A DNA stretch of 64,000 nucleotides from Vicia villosa (lineage: Eukaryota; Streptophyta; Magnoliopsida; Fabales; Fabaceae), in the NCBI RefSeq assembly GCF_029867415.1, contig NC_081185.1:37208766-37272765 (forward strand), written 5' to 3'. The notes beneath the pieces are model-generated. The model was given only the letters and a program-made list of their open reading frames with translations. It had not been told where the DNA came from and did no database searches. Position 1 is the stretch's first letter, and each line of letters begins with the position of its first letter. Below are positions 1-10,460 of the stretch, in pieces. Both the position numbers and the translations under genes were made by a program.

Positions 1-640
1 CTCAAGTGCCTATAAATATGAAGTTCTGATGAGAAGCAAGGTTACTAATCCTGAACGAACTTATTCTGAAAAACTCGCTGAAATGCTGTTCAACTCAAAG
101 CTCAGAAACTTCATCTTCATCAAAGCTCACTACATTGCTGTTGTAATATATTAGTGAGATTAAGCTTAAACGTTAAGAGAAATATCACTGCTGTGATTAT
201 AGCTTTTCAGAAGCATTTGTAATACTCTTAGAATTGATTACATTAATTTGTAAGTAACTAGAGTGATCAAGTGTTGATCAGGATACTCTAGGAAGTCTTA
301 GCTTGTGTCTAAGCAGTTGTAATTAGAGTGATCACGTGGTGGTCAGGATACTCTAAGAAAGTCTTAGCTTGTGTCTAAGCATTTGTTCCTAGAGTGATCA
401 GGTTGTGATCAGGATACTCTAGAAGACTTAGTCGTGGGCTAAGTGGAAAACCATTGTAATCTGTTGCAATTAGTGGATTAAATCCTCAGGTGAGGTAAAT
501 CACTCTGTGGGGGTGGACTGGAGTAGTTTAGTTAACAACGAACCAGGATAAAAATAACTGTGCAAATTGTTTTTATCGTTCAAGTTTTTAAGACTACACT
601 TATTCAAAGCCCCCCTTTCTAAGTGTTTTTCTATCCTTCA
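1..640 (+). repeat. 5' LTR (3' half) of copia element 1
   Basis: Direct repeat of 6889-7528. It contains two or three short copies of a unit with the core 'gagtgatca...caggatactcta' between about 260 and 425, also present in the 3' LTR. The family LTR end is CCTTCA, placed here at 640. However, the next 15 bases (641-655) also match the bases after the 3' LTR, so the exact boundary is uncertain. Confidence 0.85.
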
Positions 641-739
641 ACTTGTACTTTGTATAACCAATTTAAATTTGGCCACTCCCATGATATTAGGCACACATCA
701 CATGCTTAAAGCTTTCACATAACACACACCAAGAAGCAT

Positions 740-1015
740 GTGACAAAACCTAAGAAATATCATGGAACTCAGAACATAAACTATCATTCTGTTCCTCCTA
801 TTTCATATAATGCTAAACCCAAGTTCAATCAGAACTTGAGGAAAACTAACAAGAAAGGACCCAAGAAGATGTGGGTACCTAAGGATAAGATTATTCCTAT
901 TGCAGATATCCTTGGCTACAAAGAAGGAAAAGCACAACATGTCATGGTACCTGGACTCTGGATGCTCGCGACACATGACAGGAAGAAGGTCTATGTTCCA
1001 AGACCTGGTGCTTAA
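740..1015 (+). pseudogene. Gag C-terminal fragment of copia element 1
   Basis: This is the last ~91 codons of the gag frame, colinear with the C-terminus of the gag of copia element 2 (36290-36551), including the 'MWVPKDKIIP' type tail. The N-terminal gag and the zinc knuckle are deleted. The frame ends at TAA 1013-1015 and overlaps the pol frame, which lies +1 relative to gag and is open from about 840. The same overlap occurs in element 2. It is a truncated remnant unlikely to assemble into particles. Confidence 0.75.
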
Positions 1016-2483
1016 ATCTGCTGGAGAAGTGAAGTTTGGAGGAGATCAGAAGGGCAAAATTATTGGCTCAGGAACTATAAAGTCTGGTAACTCTCCTTCT
1101 ATTTCTAATGTTCTTCTAGTAGATGGATTAGCTCATAACTTATTGTCCATAAGTCAATTAAGTGACAATGGTTATGACATAATCTTTAATCAAAAGTCTT
1201 GCAAGGCTGTAAGTCAGAAGGATGGCTCAATCCTATTTACAGGCAAGAGAAAGAACAACATTTATAAGACAGATCTTCAGGATCTTAAGAATCAGAAGGT
1301 GACTTGTCTTATGTCTGTTTCTGAAGAGCAATGGGTCTGGCACAGAAGATTAGGACATGCTATTTTGAGAAAGATTTCTCAGATTAACAAACTAAATCTT
1401 GTCAGAGGACTCCCTAATCTGAAATACAAATCAGATGCTCTTTGTGAAGCATGTCAGAAGGGCAAGTTCTCCAAACCTGCATTCAAGTCTAAGAATGTTG
1501 TCTTTTCCTCAAGGCCGTTAGAACTTTTGCACATTGATCTGTTTGGCCCAGTCAAAATAGCATCTGTCAAAGGGAAGAAATATGGATTAGTCATCGTTGA
1601 TGATTATAGCCGCTGGACATGGGTAAAGTTCTTGAAACACAAGGATGAGTCTCATTCAGTGTTCTTTGAATTCTGCACTCAGACCCAAACTGAGAAGGAG
1701 TGTAAAATCATAAAGGTCAGAAGTGATCATGGTGGTGAATTTGAGAACAAATTCTTTGAGGAGTTCTTCAAAGAAAATGGTTTTGCCCATGATTTCTCTT
1801 GTCCTAGAACTCCACAACAAAATGGAGTTGTAGAACGAAAGAATAGGACTCTACAAGAAATGGCCAGAACCGTGATCAACGAAACCAATATGGCTAAGCA
1901 CTTCTGGGCAGAAGCAATAAACACTGCATGTTATATTCAGAATAGAATCTCTATAAGACCTATTCTAAATAAGACTCCTTATGAATTGTGGAAGAACAGA
2001 AAGCCCAACATTTCATATTTTCATCCTTTTGGATGTGTTTGTTTTATTCTGAACACTAAAGATCATCTTGGTAAGTTTGATTCTAAGGCACAAAAGTGTT
2101 TCCTTGGATATTCTGAACGCTCTAAAGGCTACAGAGTATACAATACTGAAACATTAGTTGTAGAAGAATCAATCAATATCAGGTTTGATGATAAGCTTGG
2201 TCTTGAAAAGCCAAAGCAGTTTGAAAATTTTGCAGATATTGATATTGATATCTCAGAAGTTGAAGAACCAAGAAGAAAAGTTTCAGAAGCTGAAAACCAA
2301 AGCAGCAAAGAATCAGAAGATCAAGTTGCTGCATCCTTGGAAAATCTGAGAATTTCTGAAGAACCAACTATCAGAAGATCATCTAGACTTGCTTCAGCTC
2401 ATTCAGAAGATGTGATCCTTGGGAAGAAAGATGATCCTATCAGAACAAGATCATTCCTAAAGAATGACAATCAGAAGCAGTGA
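900..2483 (+). pseudogene. Pol fragment: aspartic protease, GAG-pre-integrase, integrase (copia element 1)
   Basis: The frame is open over 527 codons. In order it shows the retropepsin active-site motif YLDSGCSRHM near its start, a GAG-pre-integrase zinc region (H and C residues around WHRRLGHA and CEACQKGKF), and the integrase core. The core has the catalytic D in HIDLFGP, the second D in VRSDHGGEFENK and E in TPQQNGVVERKNRT. The integrase C-terminus runs to about residue 510. The product would continue into reverse transcriptase, but the sequence jumps from the integrase tail to the region upstream of the extra ORF, so RT and RNase H are gone. Protease and integrase look catalytically complete, which is unusual for a deleted copy. 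No ATG defines the start; expression would need frameshifting from gag. Confidence 0.85.
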
Positions 2484-2723
2484 TCAGAATCAGTAGGCGT
2501 AAAGTCTATTCAGAAAAATACAGCTGTCATCTATTTTTTTGGATGATGAACGCGTGTCTGTACGGTTAGTAAAAAGCGTGCAGTTGAAAAGACGCCGATC
2601 TAGGTAACTGTGTTAAATCATTTCATTTACCGTGTTCTCTCTCCTAATGTCATTTCTCATTAAATGCATAATGATTTCGTTATTTTCAAATCATTTAAAT
2701 AACCCGCTTCACCTTCATTCCTT

Positions 2724-2762
<39 letters not shown>

Positions 2763-2830
2763 GTGCATCCCTTTCGTTGCATCTGTTTTTCAAACCCTAG
2801 TTTTTGATTTGATCTCAAAGCATAATCATC
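2484..2830 (+). other. Spacer between pol remnant and extra ORF, with a CT tract
   Basis: From about 2515 this stretch is homologous to 39600-39960 of copia element 2 (shared 'acagctgtca' and 'gagacgccg'-type blocks), so it is the element's own leader for the extra ORF. It holds a pyrimidine microsatellite at 2729-2759 and the sequence AAACCCTAG at 2793-2801, shortly before the ATG at 2831. A short ORF overlaps it but has no counterpart in element 2. Confidence 0.6.
2729..2759 (+). repeat. (TC)n microsatellite
   Basis: About 15 TC dinucleotides in a pyrimidine-rich leader upstream of the extra ORF. Element 2 has a pyrimidine-rich leader at the same place but no long TC run, so the expansion is specific to this copy. 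Confidence 0.9.
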
Positions 2831-5077
2831 ATGAACTCATCTTCATGTTTATCAAATTCAAAAGAAAGACTCACTTCTACACAAATCCTTCTACGCAAAT
2901 ATGAGTATGCTCCATTAAAAACATGCTTAATACCCACGGAAGAACTGGAACTTCTTTGTGAATCTGCTGTGGACATCAACAACCTAAAATCAAATGGCTT
3001 TAAGTGTGATGCAAGAGTCTTTGAGCAAGGATGGTCTAAATATCTTGATAGATTGGTTGGTCCAATTTATCCTGAACTTGTGAAGGATTTCTGGGAACAT
3101 GCAACGGTTACTCCAACTCCCATCATTTCATTCGTGCTAGGGCATGAAGTGGTTATCACTGAAAAGCTCATCAGGAAGTTGTACAATCTGAATGATGAAG
3201 AAGGTTGGTCTGGTCTTCAACATGCAACAGTTGACTGGTCTAAAGTTGAACAACAAATCTCTCTGGCTTTTGGAATTGATTCTCATAACACGGGCACCTT
3301 AAGGCCGTTTTATCAAGTATGGGCTGAGATTATTCTGGGTTCTCTTCACCATAGAAAGAAGATGCTCTCCTCCTCCTACATCAGTCCGGATCACAAGTAT
3401 ACTCTTTTCTACATTGGCAGAAAGATAGAGATCAACATCTCTCATATTCTGTTTGAGAATCTGAAGACTTCTATTTGTGAGTCAAGAGAAGATGAAAGGG
3501 CGAAGTACCCTCATATTTCAAGAAAGACTATTCCCTTCGGAAGAATGATTTCAGACATTCTGATTGAAAGCAAAGTGCTGGACTCCATCAGAAAACTCAA
3601 TGCGTCCCATTTTCTTGGAGTAGTTCAAGGTCCCATCTTCAATGGTGTGGATTTGTTCAGACTGGAACTCATTCAAAATGTACCGTCTATGTGCACAAGC
3701 TTTCCTGACATCCTGTCAAGAAGAGTTGTTGTTGAAGGTTTTGCCTCTTTGTTTCATAAAGAACTGCATCAAGTTGTCAAGCTTTACCTGGAAGATTGTG
3801 TTAGGAAGCAATCAGATATTGATCCTGCTTGGATCCGTGGCAGAGTACTTCCGTCCAAAGCTGATCTTCTGAAGAAGGATCAGAAGGAACAAAAGGCTAG
3901 GCTAAAAAGAAAGGCCCGAGAAGATGAGGTTATGAAAGCCAAGAAGTTGAGGGTCACCTATGATCCTGACAAGGTGGACTCTGAAGAACGAAGGGAGAAA
4001 AGGATCAGAGACTCCTTTCACAGAACCAGATCTTCACATACTTCTTCTGAACACGTCTCCAAGCAAGTTTTTACTCCACCTCCTTCTGTCCCTAAACCAT
4101 CTCTCCAATCACCTCCATCTGAACCAAAAGTAAACTTATCTTTACCAAATCCTTCTCCATCATCTTTTTCCTCTCCCATTCTAAACCCCACACCTCTAAG
4201 TATTCTTCCCCCAACTCCTTCTGATAAATCTTTCTCACCAATTCCCTTTACAAATACTCCATCCTCTTCTCAATCTATCCTTTTTAATATTCCATCCTCA
4301 TCAATCATTCTCTCAGATATCCCTTCTTCCTCATCCACCGCACCTCCACCTTCTATATCCCATCCCTTACCTACCAGAAAATCCAAACCCTACTGTCTTC
4401 TCTACCCTGACTACAAATTCACCTTCAATCCGCCTGAACTTGAACCCTATACCTACTTGGAACTATTCAGACATGAGGTGATTAGCAGTCTAGACCTTCT
4501 GAAGGATGCCTTTCTAAATGGTCTGGATGATGTTTCTACAAGAAATCTTTGGAAAAGCTTTCGCAAGGATTTTCAAGTAGAAGCAATGGGAGTACAGAAA
4601 AGACTAGTGGCTGCTGCCCCTGGTTACCTTCTGGAGGGTGATAATGGTATATACTACCATCCTCTCAGAAATTGTGTTGCTGCTGAGGAGAAGCAGTTTG
4701 TGGATGAATTGGAAGAAGCAAGACTGGCTGCTGCATTGGAAGCTAATCCTTGCAGGGAGATTGTGGTCTGGATACCTCAATATCCTGTTCTACTTGGGGA
4801 TTTCAAGACTCTCTTTGACTTTTTGAGGGAAAACCCTTCTAAGAAAGACCCAAGCTTGGTCATTCCAGAAGTTGTTGACCCACCAGAAGTTGAAGGTCCT
4901 TCTGCCCCCAGGAACCTAGCTGCCATTCTTCAGGCACTTGAGAATGGAGATTCTGAGGTTCCTGCTGCAGAGTATGGAGATGCTTCTATGCAAGAAGCAG
5001 ATGTAGAAGATCATGTTGCTGAATCAGTTCCTGTTGAGGAAATCCCTGCAAATGATCTATCAATGGAAGGACTCTGA
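2831..5077 (+). CDS. Extra ORF downstream of pol (env-position protein, 748 aa) of copia element 1
   Basis: This is an uninterrupted 748-codon ORF after pol, in the place of the env-like ORF of SIRE/Maximus elements. Residues ~30-340 form a folded, charged domain starting at KTCLIP.EELELLCE and containing PIISFVLGHEVV. From memory this resembles the 'putative plant transposon protein' type of domain; I could not search it. Residues ~340-385 are Lys/Arg-rich and probably helical, possibly a nuclear signal. Residues ~395-515 are Ser/Pro-rich low complexity. Residues ~520-748 form a second domain with an acidic tail. I see no signal peptide or convincing membrane segment, so calling it an envelope is not supported. 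The homologue in element 2 (39964-45081) is colinear. Function unknown. Confidence 0.8.
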   Translation: MNSSSCLSNSKERLTSTQILLRKYEYAPLKTCLIPTEELELLCESAVDINNLKSNGFKCDARVFEQGWSKYLDRLVGPIYPELVKDFWEHATVTPTPIISFVLGHEVVITEKLIRKLYNLNDEEGWSGLQHATVDWSKVEQQISLAFGIDSHNTGTLRPFYQVWAEIILGSLHHRKKMLSSSYISPDHKYTLFYIGRKIEINISHILFENLKTSICESREDERAKYPHISRKTIPFGRMISDILIESKVLDSIRKLNASHFLGVVQGPIFNGVDLFRLELIQNVPSMCTSFPDILSRRVVVEGFASLFHKELHQVVKLYLEDCVRKQSDIDPAWIRGRVLPSKADLLKKDQKEQKARLKRKAREDEVMKAKKLRVTYDPDKVDSEERREKRIRDSFHRTRSSHTSSEHVSKQVFTPPPSVPKPSLQSPPSEPKVNLSLPNPSPSSFSSPILNPTPLSILPPTPSDKSFSPIPFTNTPSSSQSILFNIPSSSIILSDIPSSSSTAPPPSISHPLPTRKSKPYCLLYPDYKFTFNPPELEPYTYLELFRHEVISSLDLLKDAFLNGLDDVSTRNLWKSFRKDFQVEAMGVQKRLVAAAPGYLLEGDNGIYYHPLRNCVAAEEKQFVDELEEARLAAALEANPCREIVVWIPQYPVLLGDFKTLFDFLRENPSKKDPSLVIPEVVDPPEVEGPSAPRNLAAILQALENGDSEVPAAEYGDASMQEADVEDHVAESVPVEEIPANDLSMEGL

Positions 5078-5803
5078 AAGTTCTTCAGAAGAACCAGGAT
5101 GAGCAAAGCTCAGTCAATGCTGAGTTTAGAGCTTTCATAGAGAAGCAGAATGAGCACAACAATGGGGTTCAAGAGATGCTGGCCAAGATCTTGTCAAGGC
5201 TAGGGTCATCTTAGATTGAGTCTTAGTTGTTTTGTTTTTGCTTTTGCTGCATCTGTTTTGTGCATCTTCTCTTCCTTATCTTCTTGTACTTCTGTTACTT
5301 TTGTCTGCTTGAACTTCAATGAAAATTATCTTTTTCTTCCATGTGTTTCTTTTTGTTTTTCATCTGAATCTTTTATGTTTTTGATGTTATGACAAAAAGG
5401 GGGAGAAATATGTGATAAATGATTTGATTTAATCAGTTGCTTTACTAACAGAACTTGCAAAGTTCTATGCTTTAAGTTGTGTTGTTGCAGGAATTGAAGA
5501 TTAAAGATCAACATGAAAAGCAACAAGATGAATCAAGTTCTTGGATTCTTGAAGCAAGTTGAGTGCTATGAAGCTTCAGAATCAGAATATGATTTGAAAC
5601 ATTATGTCTATTTTTTCTGATACATTCTATATGGCTCTGATACATATTATGTGTTCTGAAACATATTCTATGTTCTGACTCATTCATGCTGACTTTTGTC
5701 GTTTAGTTTTGTTCTGTAACATTTCAGGATGTAGAGATGCTCTGATGATGCTCTGGTACATTCAACAATGTTCTGATACAATCTAGCATGAAGTGATGTA
5801 AGA
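5078..5803 (+). other. Non-coding 3' region of copia element 1 after the extra ORF
   Basis: After the stop, the frame resembles a continuation of the coiled tail seen in element 2 (44880-45081), so the ORF of element 1 may end early. A purine tract with the core aaaagggggagaaat lies at 5395-5409 and is shared with element 2 at about 45246-45260. Short diverged repeats of the type 'ttctgatacat' occur at 5600-5780. No gene is seen. Confidence 0.55.
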
Positions 5804-6075
5804 AGAAATTCAAGCTCTGAAGCTGTCCCGATGGAAGCAGAAGTCAGAAGCTGTGAATGTTCTGAAGATCTAAAGAAATTCAAGTTCTGAAGCTGTCCGA
5901 TGGAAGCAGAAGTCAGAAGCTGTGAATGTTCTGAAGATCAAAGAAATTCAAGTTCTGAAGCTGTCCAATGGAAGCAGGAATCAGAAGCTGTGAATGTTCT
6001 GAGGATCTAAAGAAATTCAATGTTCTGAAGCTGTCCTATGGAAGCAGAAATCAGAAGTCATGAATGTTCTGAAGA
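5804..6075 (+). repeat. Four tandem ~69-bp units in the 3' UTR of copia element 1
   Basis: Units begin at 5804, 5874, 5942 and 6011 with 'agaaattcaa' and contain 'ctgaagctgtcc' and 'gaagcaga..tcagaagc'. Lengths are about 70, 68, 69 and 65 bp and similarity is high. Element 2 carries one equivalent unit at about 45590-45660, so the array was amplified in this copy or its lineage. Confidence 0.85.
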
Positions 6076-6150
6076 TCAAGCACTGTGAACGTCTCTACTG
6101 AAATACTCAGGGAAGTCTTTTATTTATAAAATTCTTCTAGTATTAATTTC

Positions 6151-6313
6151 AGGGGGAGATTATTCATCTCAGGGGGAGATTGTTAATCTCAGGGGGAGAC
6201 ATATTCACATGCTTATGCTATAGCTGTGTAAATTGTCTTTAGCCGTCCGTTCTTTCTGATCGCAAATTCATATCATTTATATATGTTTTTGTCATCATCA
6301 AAAAGGGGGAGAT
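6151..6313 (+). promoter_or_regulatory. Repeated polypurine tracts before the 3' LTR (copia element 1)
   Basis: The purine motif aggggggaga-like 'agggggaga' occurs at 6151, 6171 and 6191. The probable true plus-strand primer, aaaaagggggaga, ends just before the LTR at 6313. Element 2 shows the same arrangement at about 45741-45770 and 45881-45894. Multiple PPT-like tracts are typical of the SIRE/Maximus group. Confidence 0.75.
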
Positions 6314-7528
6314 TGTTAGAACAAGATTTGTTCTGATCAATATTCTTAGTTTTGATGATAACAAGGATATGAATTTTGTGTGAGATAATGTGGTACTCTA
6401 ATACATTGCAATTTCCCTTTCAGGAAATATATAAAGAGTATGCACAAATCAGCGCTCAGAAGCTTTGTCTTAGAAGGTTCAGCATGCAACATCAGAACAT
6501 GGTCTGGCAAGACATCAGAAGATGGTCAAGGCAGAATCAGAACATGGGTCTATGGAAGCATCAGAAGAACTTGAGAGCAGAAGCAGAAGCACTGAAGTTC
6601 TCATGGTATCACGCTCAGAAGCACTTCAAGGTCAGAAGACAAGAAGATGCTATGCACCAAGCTGTTTGACTCTGATGATATTCAAACGTTGTATACATAA
6701 ACATCAGATCAGAAGAAAGTACAGGTGGCAGGCTACGCTGACTGACAAAAGGAACGTTGGAAGCTATTAAAGTCAACGTCAGTAGACACAGCGTGAACAA
6801 GGCTCGAGGTAGTTGACAAAAGCGTGAAACATTAAATGCAATGTTGTACGGAATACGCAAAGCATTAAATGCTCCCAACGGTCATCTTCTCAAGTGCCTA
6901 TAAATATGAAGTTCTGATGAGAAGCAAGGTTACTAATCCTGAACGAACTTATTCTGAAAAACTCGCTGAAATGCTGTTCAACTCAAAGCTCAGAAACTTC
7001 ATCTTCATCAAAGCTCACTACATTGCTGTTGTAATATATTAGTGAGATTAAGCTTAAACGTTAAGAGAAATATCAATATTGTGATTATAGCTTTTCAGAA
7101 GCATTTGTAATACTCTTAGAATTGATTACATTAATTTGTAAGTAACTAGAGTGATTAAGTGTTGATCAGGATACTCTAGGAAGTCTTAGCTTGTGTCTAA
7201 GCAGTTGTAATTAGAGTGATCACGTGGTGGTCAGGATACTCTAAGAAAGTCTTAGCTTGTGTCTAAGCATTTGTTCCTAGAGTGATCAGGTTGTGATCAG
7301 GATACTCTAGAAGACTTAGTCGTGGGCTAAGTGGAAAACCATTGTAATCTGTTGCAATTAGTGGATTAAATCCTCAGGTGAGGTAAATCACTCCGTGGGG
7401 GTGGACTGGAGTAGTTTAGTTAACAACGAACCAGGATAAAAATAACTGTGCAAATTGTTTTTATCGTTCAAGTTTTTAAGACTACACTTATTCAAACCCC
7501 CCCTTTCTAAGTGTTTTTCTATCCTTCA
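6314..7528 (+). repeat. 3' LTR of copia element 1
   Basis: Starts TGTTAGAACAAGA, as do the LTRs of element 2, and ends CCTTCA (TG...CA). At 1215 bp it is longer than the 1078-bp LTRs of element 2. It differs from the 5' LTR by about six substitutions over 640 compared bases, a clump of three of them at about 7076-7081, suggesting recent insertion. A TATAAATA box lies at about 6899-6906. The right boundary could extend about 15 bp. Confidence 0.85.
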
Positions 7529-7744
7529 ACTTGTACTTTGTATTCTCCACAACAGTCAGAGATTTATTTTCCCCGCCAGACGCTACTACAATCTACTATC
7601 ATCATTAACAACATTTTGCATTCATAACATACATACGCCTCATGGCATATGCATAACATTCTCATTCATTTTAAAAAATAAACATTACAATACATGCATC
7701 ACGATATTGCATAAAACTAATGTTGTTTTTTCAGTCTATTCCTA

Positions 7745-8210
7745 CAAATCAAGTGAACATTATCTTCTAGATATAGTGCAGAGATAATCAAGTCAACGAT
7801 TTAATTCTGACACTCATTCAAGACAGAGATTTAGTTCTGACACTTAATTTTGGATATCTTCTAGAGATAGTTCAGAGATAATCAAGACAGAGATTTAATT
7901 CTGATACTTAATTTTGGATATCTTCCAGAGATATTTCAGAGATAATCAAGACAAAGATTTAATTCTGATACTTAATTTTAGATATCTTCCAGAGATAGTT
8001 CAGAGATAATCAAGACAGAGATTTAGTTCTGATACTTAATTTTGGATATTCTCTAGAGATAGTTCAGAGATAATCAAGACAGAGATTTAGTTCTGATACT
8101 TAGTTCCGGGTATTCTCCAAAGATAGTTCAGAGATAATCAAGACAGAGATTTAGTTCTGATACTTAGTTCCGGGTATTCTCCAGATATAGTTCAGAGATA
8201 ATCAAGAGAC
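7745..8210 (+). repeat. Tandem ~64-bp repeats (array 1)
   Basis: About six or seven units with cores 'agatagttcagagataatcaa' and 'gacagagattta.ttctgatactta' follow one another, with gradual divergence along the array. They are part of the Ogre-like 3' UTR. Confidence 0.85.
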
Positions 8211-8402
8211 ATTCAAAGATCTAATTCTATCATCACGAACGGTGTAGACACGATCATCCTTCCAAGGTCTTATTCAGTTACTACGAACGGTACTGAAACG
8301 ATCAACATTCAAAGATCTAATTCTATCACCACGAACGGTGTAGACACGATCATCTTTCCAAGATCTAATTCAGTTACTACGAACGGTGCTGACACGATCA
8401 AC
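8211..8402 (+). repeat. Tandem ~95-bp repeats (array 2)
   Basis: Two units carry 'attcaaagatctaattctat' followed by 'acgaacggtgtagacacgat', each with a half-unit variant containing 'gttactacgaacggt'. The unit differs from array 1 but directly abuts it. Confidence 0.75.
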
Positions 8403-8409
8403 CTCCAAC

Positions 8410-9005
8410 AAACACTTCTCAATACATCTGAGCTCAGATACAGCCTAACGTACAGCTCATTCTAGTACTTCTCAATACAAAGGATCCAGTCTAACGTACG
8501 ACTCATCCTAGGATACAACCTGACGTATGGTGTATTCTGACAACTATCAACACAGGGGACTTGGTCTAACGTACGACCTATCCTATAGCCTAACGTACGG
8601 CTTTTCCAGACATTAATCAATGCAATTGGACCCAGTCTAACGTATGACTCGTCCTAAAGTTCAGCCTAACGCACGGCTTTCCAGACATTTATCAATGCAA
8701 TTATATACAGTCTAACGTACGACTCATCCTTCAGCCTAACGTACGACTCTCCAAACATCTATCAATGCAATCAGACCCGGTCTAACGTACGACCCATCCT
8801 TCAGCCTAATAATATACAGCTTATCCAGACATCTATCGATGCAACTAGACCCAGTCTAACGTATGACTCGTCCTAAAAGTATAGCCTAACATACGGCTTA
8901 CTTTGACACTTTTCAATACAGTGGATTCAGTCTAATGTACGACTCATCCTAAGTATATCCTTCAGATACAGTCTAACGTACGACGTATTCTGACTCTCAA
9001 GTCCA
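8410..9005 (+). repeat. Tandem repeats with 'agtctaacgtacgactcatc' core (array 3)
   Basis: Seven to eight imperfect units of about 70-90 bp contain pairs of 'cctaacgtacgg' and 'gtctaacgtacgac', often with 'cagacat.tatcaatgca'. The core taacgtacgact includes the palindrome ACGT(AC)GT. Units vary in length by deletion. Confidence 0.8.
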
Positions 9006-9270
9006 TCAAGCTGAATGGCATCTTTAAACCCATCTCAATCAAGTCTCTCAATATCCGGATGGCATCTTTAAGCCCATCTCCGACAAAAGTCCCTGCCTCA
9101 ACAAGGGCAAATTTCTAGGTATTCTAGTGTTCAATCCTCTTCTACCTTCAGATTCCGATAGGCACACAGGCCAATCTACAGCTTCAGGTTTAAGAAGATT
9201 GAACAGGGGCAGCTGTCATACCCCAAAATTTGCCCTCATACATTTGCAAACGTCATTTTATTTCGAATAA

Positions 9271-9345
9271 GTGACGTAGCACAGTTGGTAAGGATTTGAG
9301 GTTAAAAGGTACATGAGCGAGAGGTCCCGGCCTCAAATCTCACTT
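9271..9345 (+). other. tRNA-like segment in LTR copy A (degraded B box)
   Basis: A good A-box match (tagcacagttgg, 9277-9288) is followed about 45 bp later by a weak B-box-like stretch (gaggtcccggcctcaaatct). It does not fold into a convincing tRNA, so it is a tRNA-derived relic, not a tRNA gene. Confidence 0.4.
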
Positions 9346-9796
9346 CTATCATTTCTCCTTTTATATTTGTTTTCTAATTTTAATTCTAACTTTATTTCCA
9401 TTATTCAAAAATCATAAAAATTGCAATTTTTTTATTATTTTAATTTAATTTTCGCACTAATTAAATAGGCATTTTTAAAATGGTCAATTTTCACTTTTAT
9501 GCATTTTTTAGTCAAAAAATCACCAAAAATCATAAAATATTAAAAAAATCCAAAAAAGGAAGTTTTTTATTTTATTTGTTCTATTTTTAACATTTTTTAC
9601 AACTTGGGTAACAAGTAAAGATCTTTTTAAGAAAATATTAGTTAATCATTTAAAAGATCACAATCAAATAATTTTTGATTTAAGCTTTTAATGAATAGTT
9701 AATATTTGATTTTTTTATTTCATATTTGTTGACCTAAGTTACACTATAAATATCACTAATTTTTACACATTATTGACAACAATTTTCTAACCCTTA

Positions 9797-9900
<104 letters not shown>

Positions 9901-10397
9901 ACAAACTCAAAAATTATTTTCTCCTCCTTCTCTCTAAGATCAAACTTCACTTTCTCTCATGAATACCATAACAACTTCATAGCTCGTTGAAGAACATCAA
10001 GAACAGTTTCAAAAAGAAACTCAAGAACTTACATCTTCCTCTCACCGTAGAACCGAGTGGTTCAACACACATATTTCCTCCACAAACCGCCATCGAAGCC
10101 CTCAGGTGGTGTTGTTTATTTTTTTATTTTTGTTAGCTTTTTATTGGTTCAATTGGTGGCCATGATTATTGTTCTGAAAGTGTTATTTTCTTTTGATTTG
10201 ATTTTGTTTGTGTGAATGGAGAAGAGAGAATACATATGGGGAAGAATATGAAATCACATGGAAAATAATCTACCAAAGACGTAGAAGAGGAAAACAAAAG
10301 AGAAGTAGAACTCAGTCAGAACCATCGAATCAACCGGATCTGCATCACTCTTTCACGCCTTAACCGCCGGTGATCCATCCATTAACACCAAAAGCAC

Positions 10398-10460
10398 GCT
10401 GGCAAAGCTGGTGGCATACAAGCGCCAATCACCTTCCCAACTCGGGTTCGACCCCCAGGT
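10398..10460 (+). other. tRNA-like segment in LTR copy A (A and B box)
   Basis: An A-box-like 'ctggcaaagctggtgg' is followed by a strong B box (gggttcgaccccc, about 10444-10456). It lies about 1.19 kb from the LTR start, the same offset as the tRNA-like segment in copy B. No complete cloverleaf is visible. Confidence 0.45.

Larger units (their letters stand above)
1..7528 (+). mobile_element. SIRE/Maximus-like Ty1/copia element 1 (5' end outside window, internally deleted)
   Basis: The window opens inside a 5' LTR (1-640) that matches 6889-7528 of the 3' LTR (6314-7528, 1215 bp) with roughly six differences by eye. Between the LTRs are a gag C-terminal remnant, a protease-integrase fragment, and a long intact extra ORF. 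Two deletions are visible by comparison with copia element 2 in this window: the PBS and most of gag are missing at about 641-660, and reverse transcriptase plus RNase H are missing at about 2480-2500. The element is therefore non-autonomous, although its LTRs are young. It is inserted in an Ogre-like element, whose 3' region resumes at 7529. Lineage is inferred from the long LTR, the ORF after pol and the repeated purine tracts before the 3' LTR. Confidence 0.9.
7529..9213 (+). mobile_element. 3' untranslated tandem-repeat region of a Tat/Ogre-like gypsy element
   Basis: Non-coding sequence between copia element 1 and the Ogre-like LTR. It ends in a purine-rich tract (core gaacaggggcagc) immediately before the LTR start at 9214, which is the expected PPT position, so this is the 3' internal part of the element. 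It is filled by three families of tandem repeats. The rest of the element was separated by the copia insertion and lies left of the window. Confidence 0.75.

Noticed and set aside
2632..2904. 90-codon frame overlapping the leader of the extra ORF
   Set aside because: It includes the CT microsatellite and has no counterpart in copia element 2.
7745..8210. CRISPR-like array
   Set aside because: Repeats are directly tandem without unique spacers and lie in a plant retrotransposon 3' UTR.
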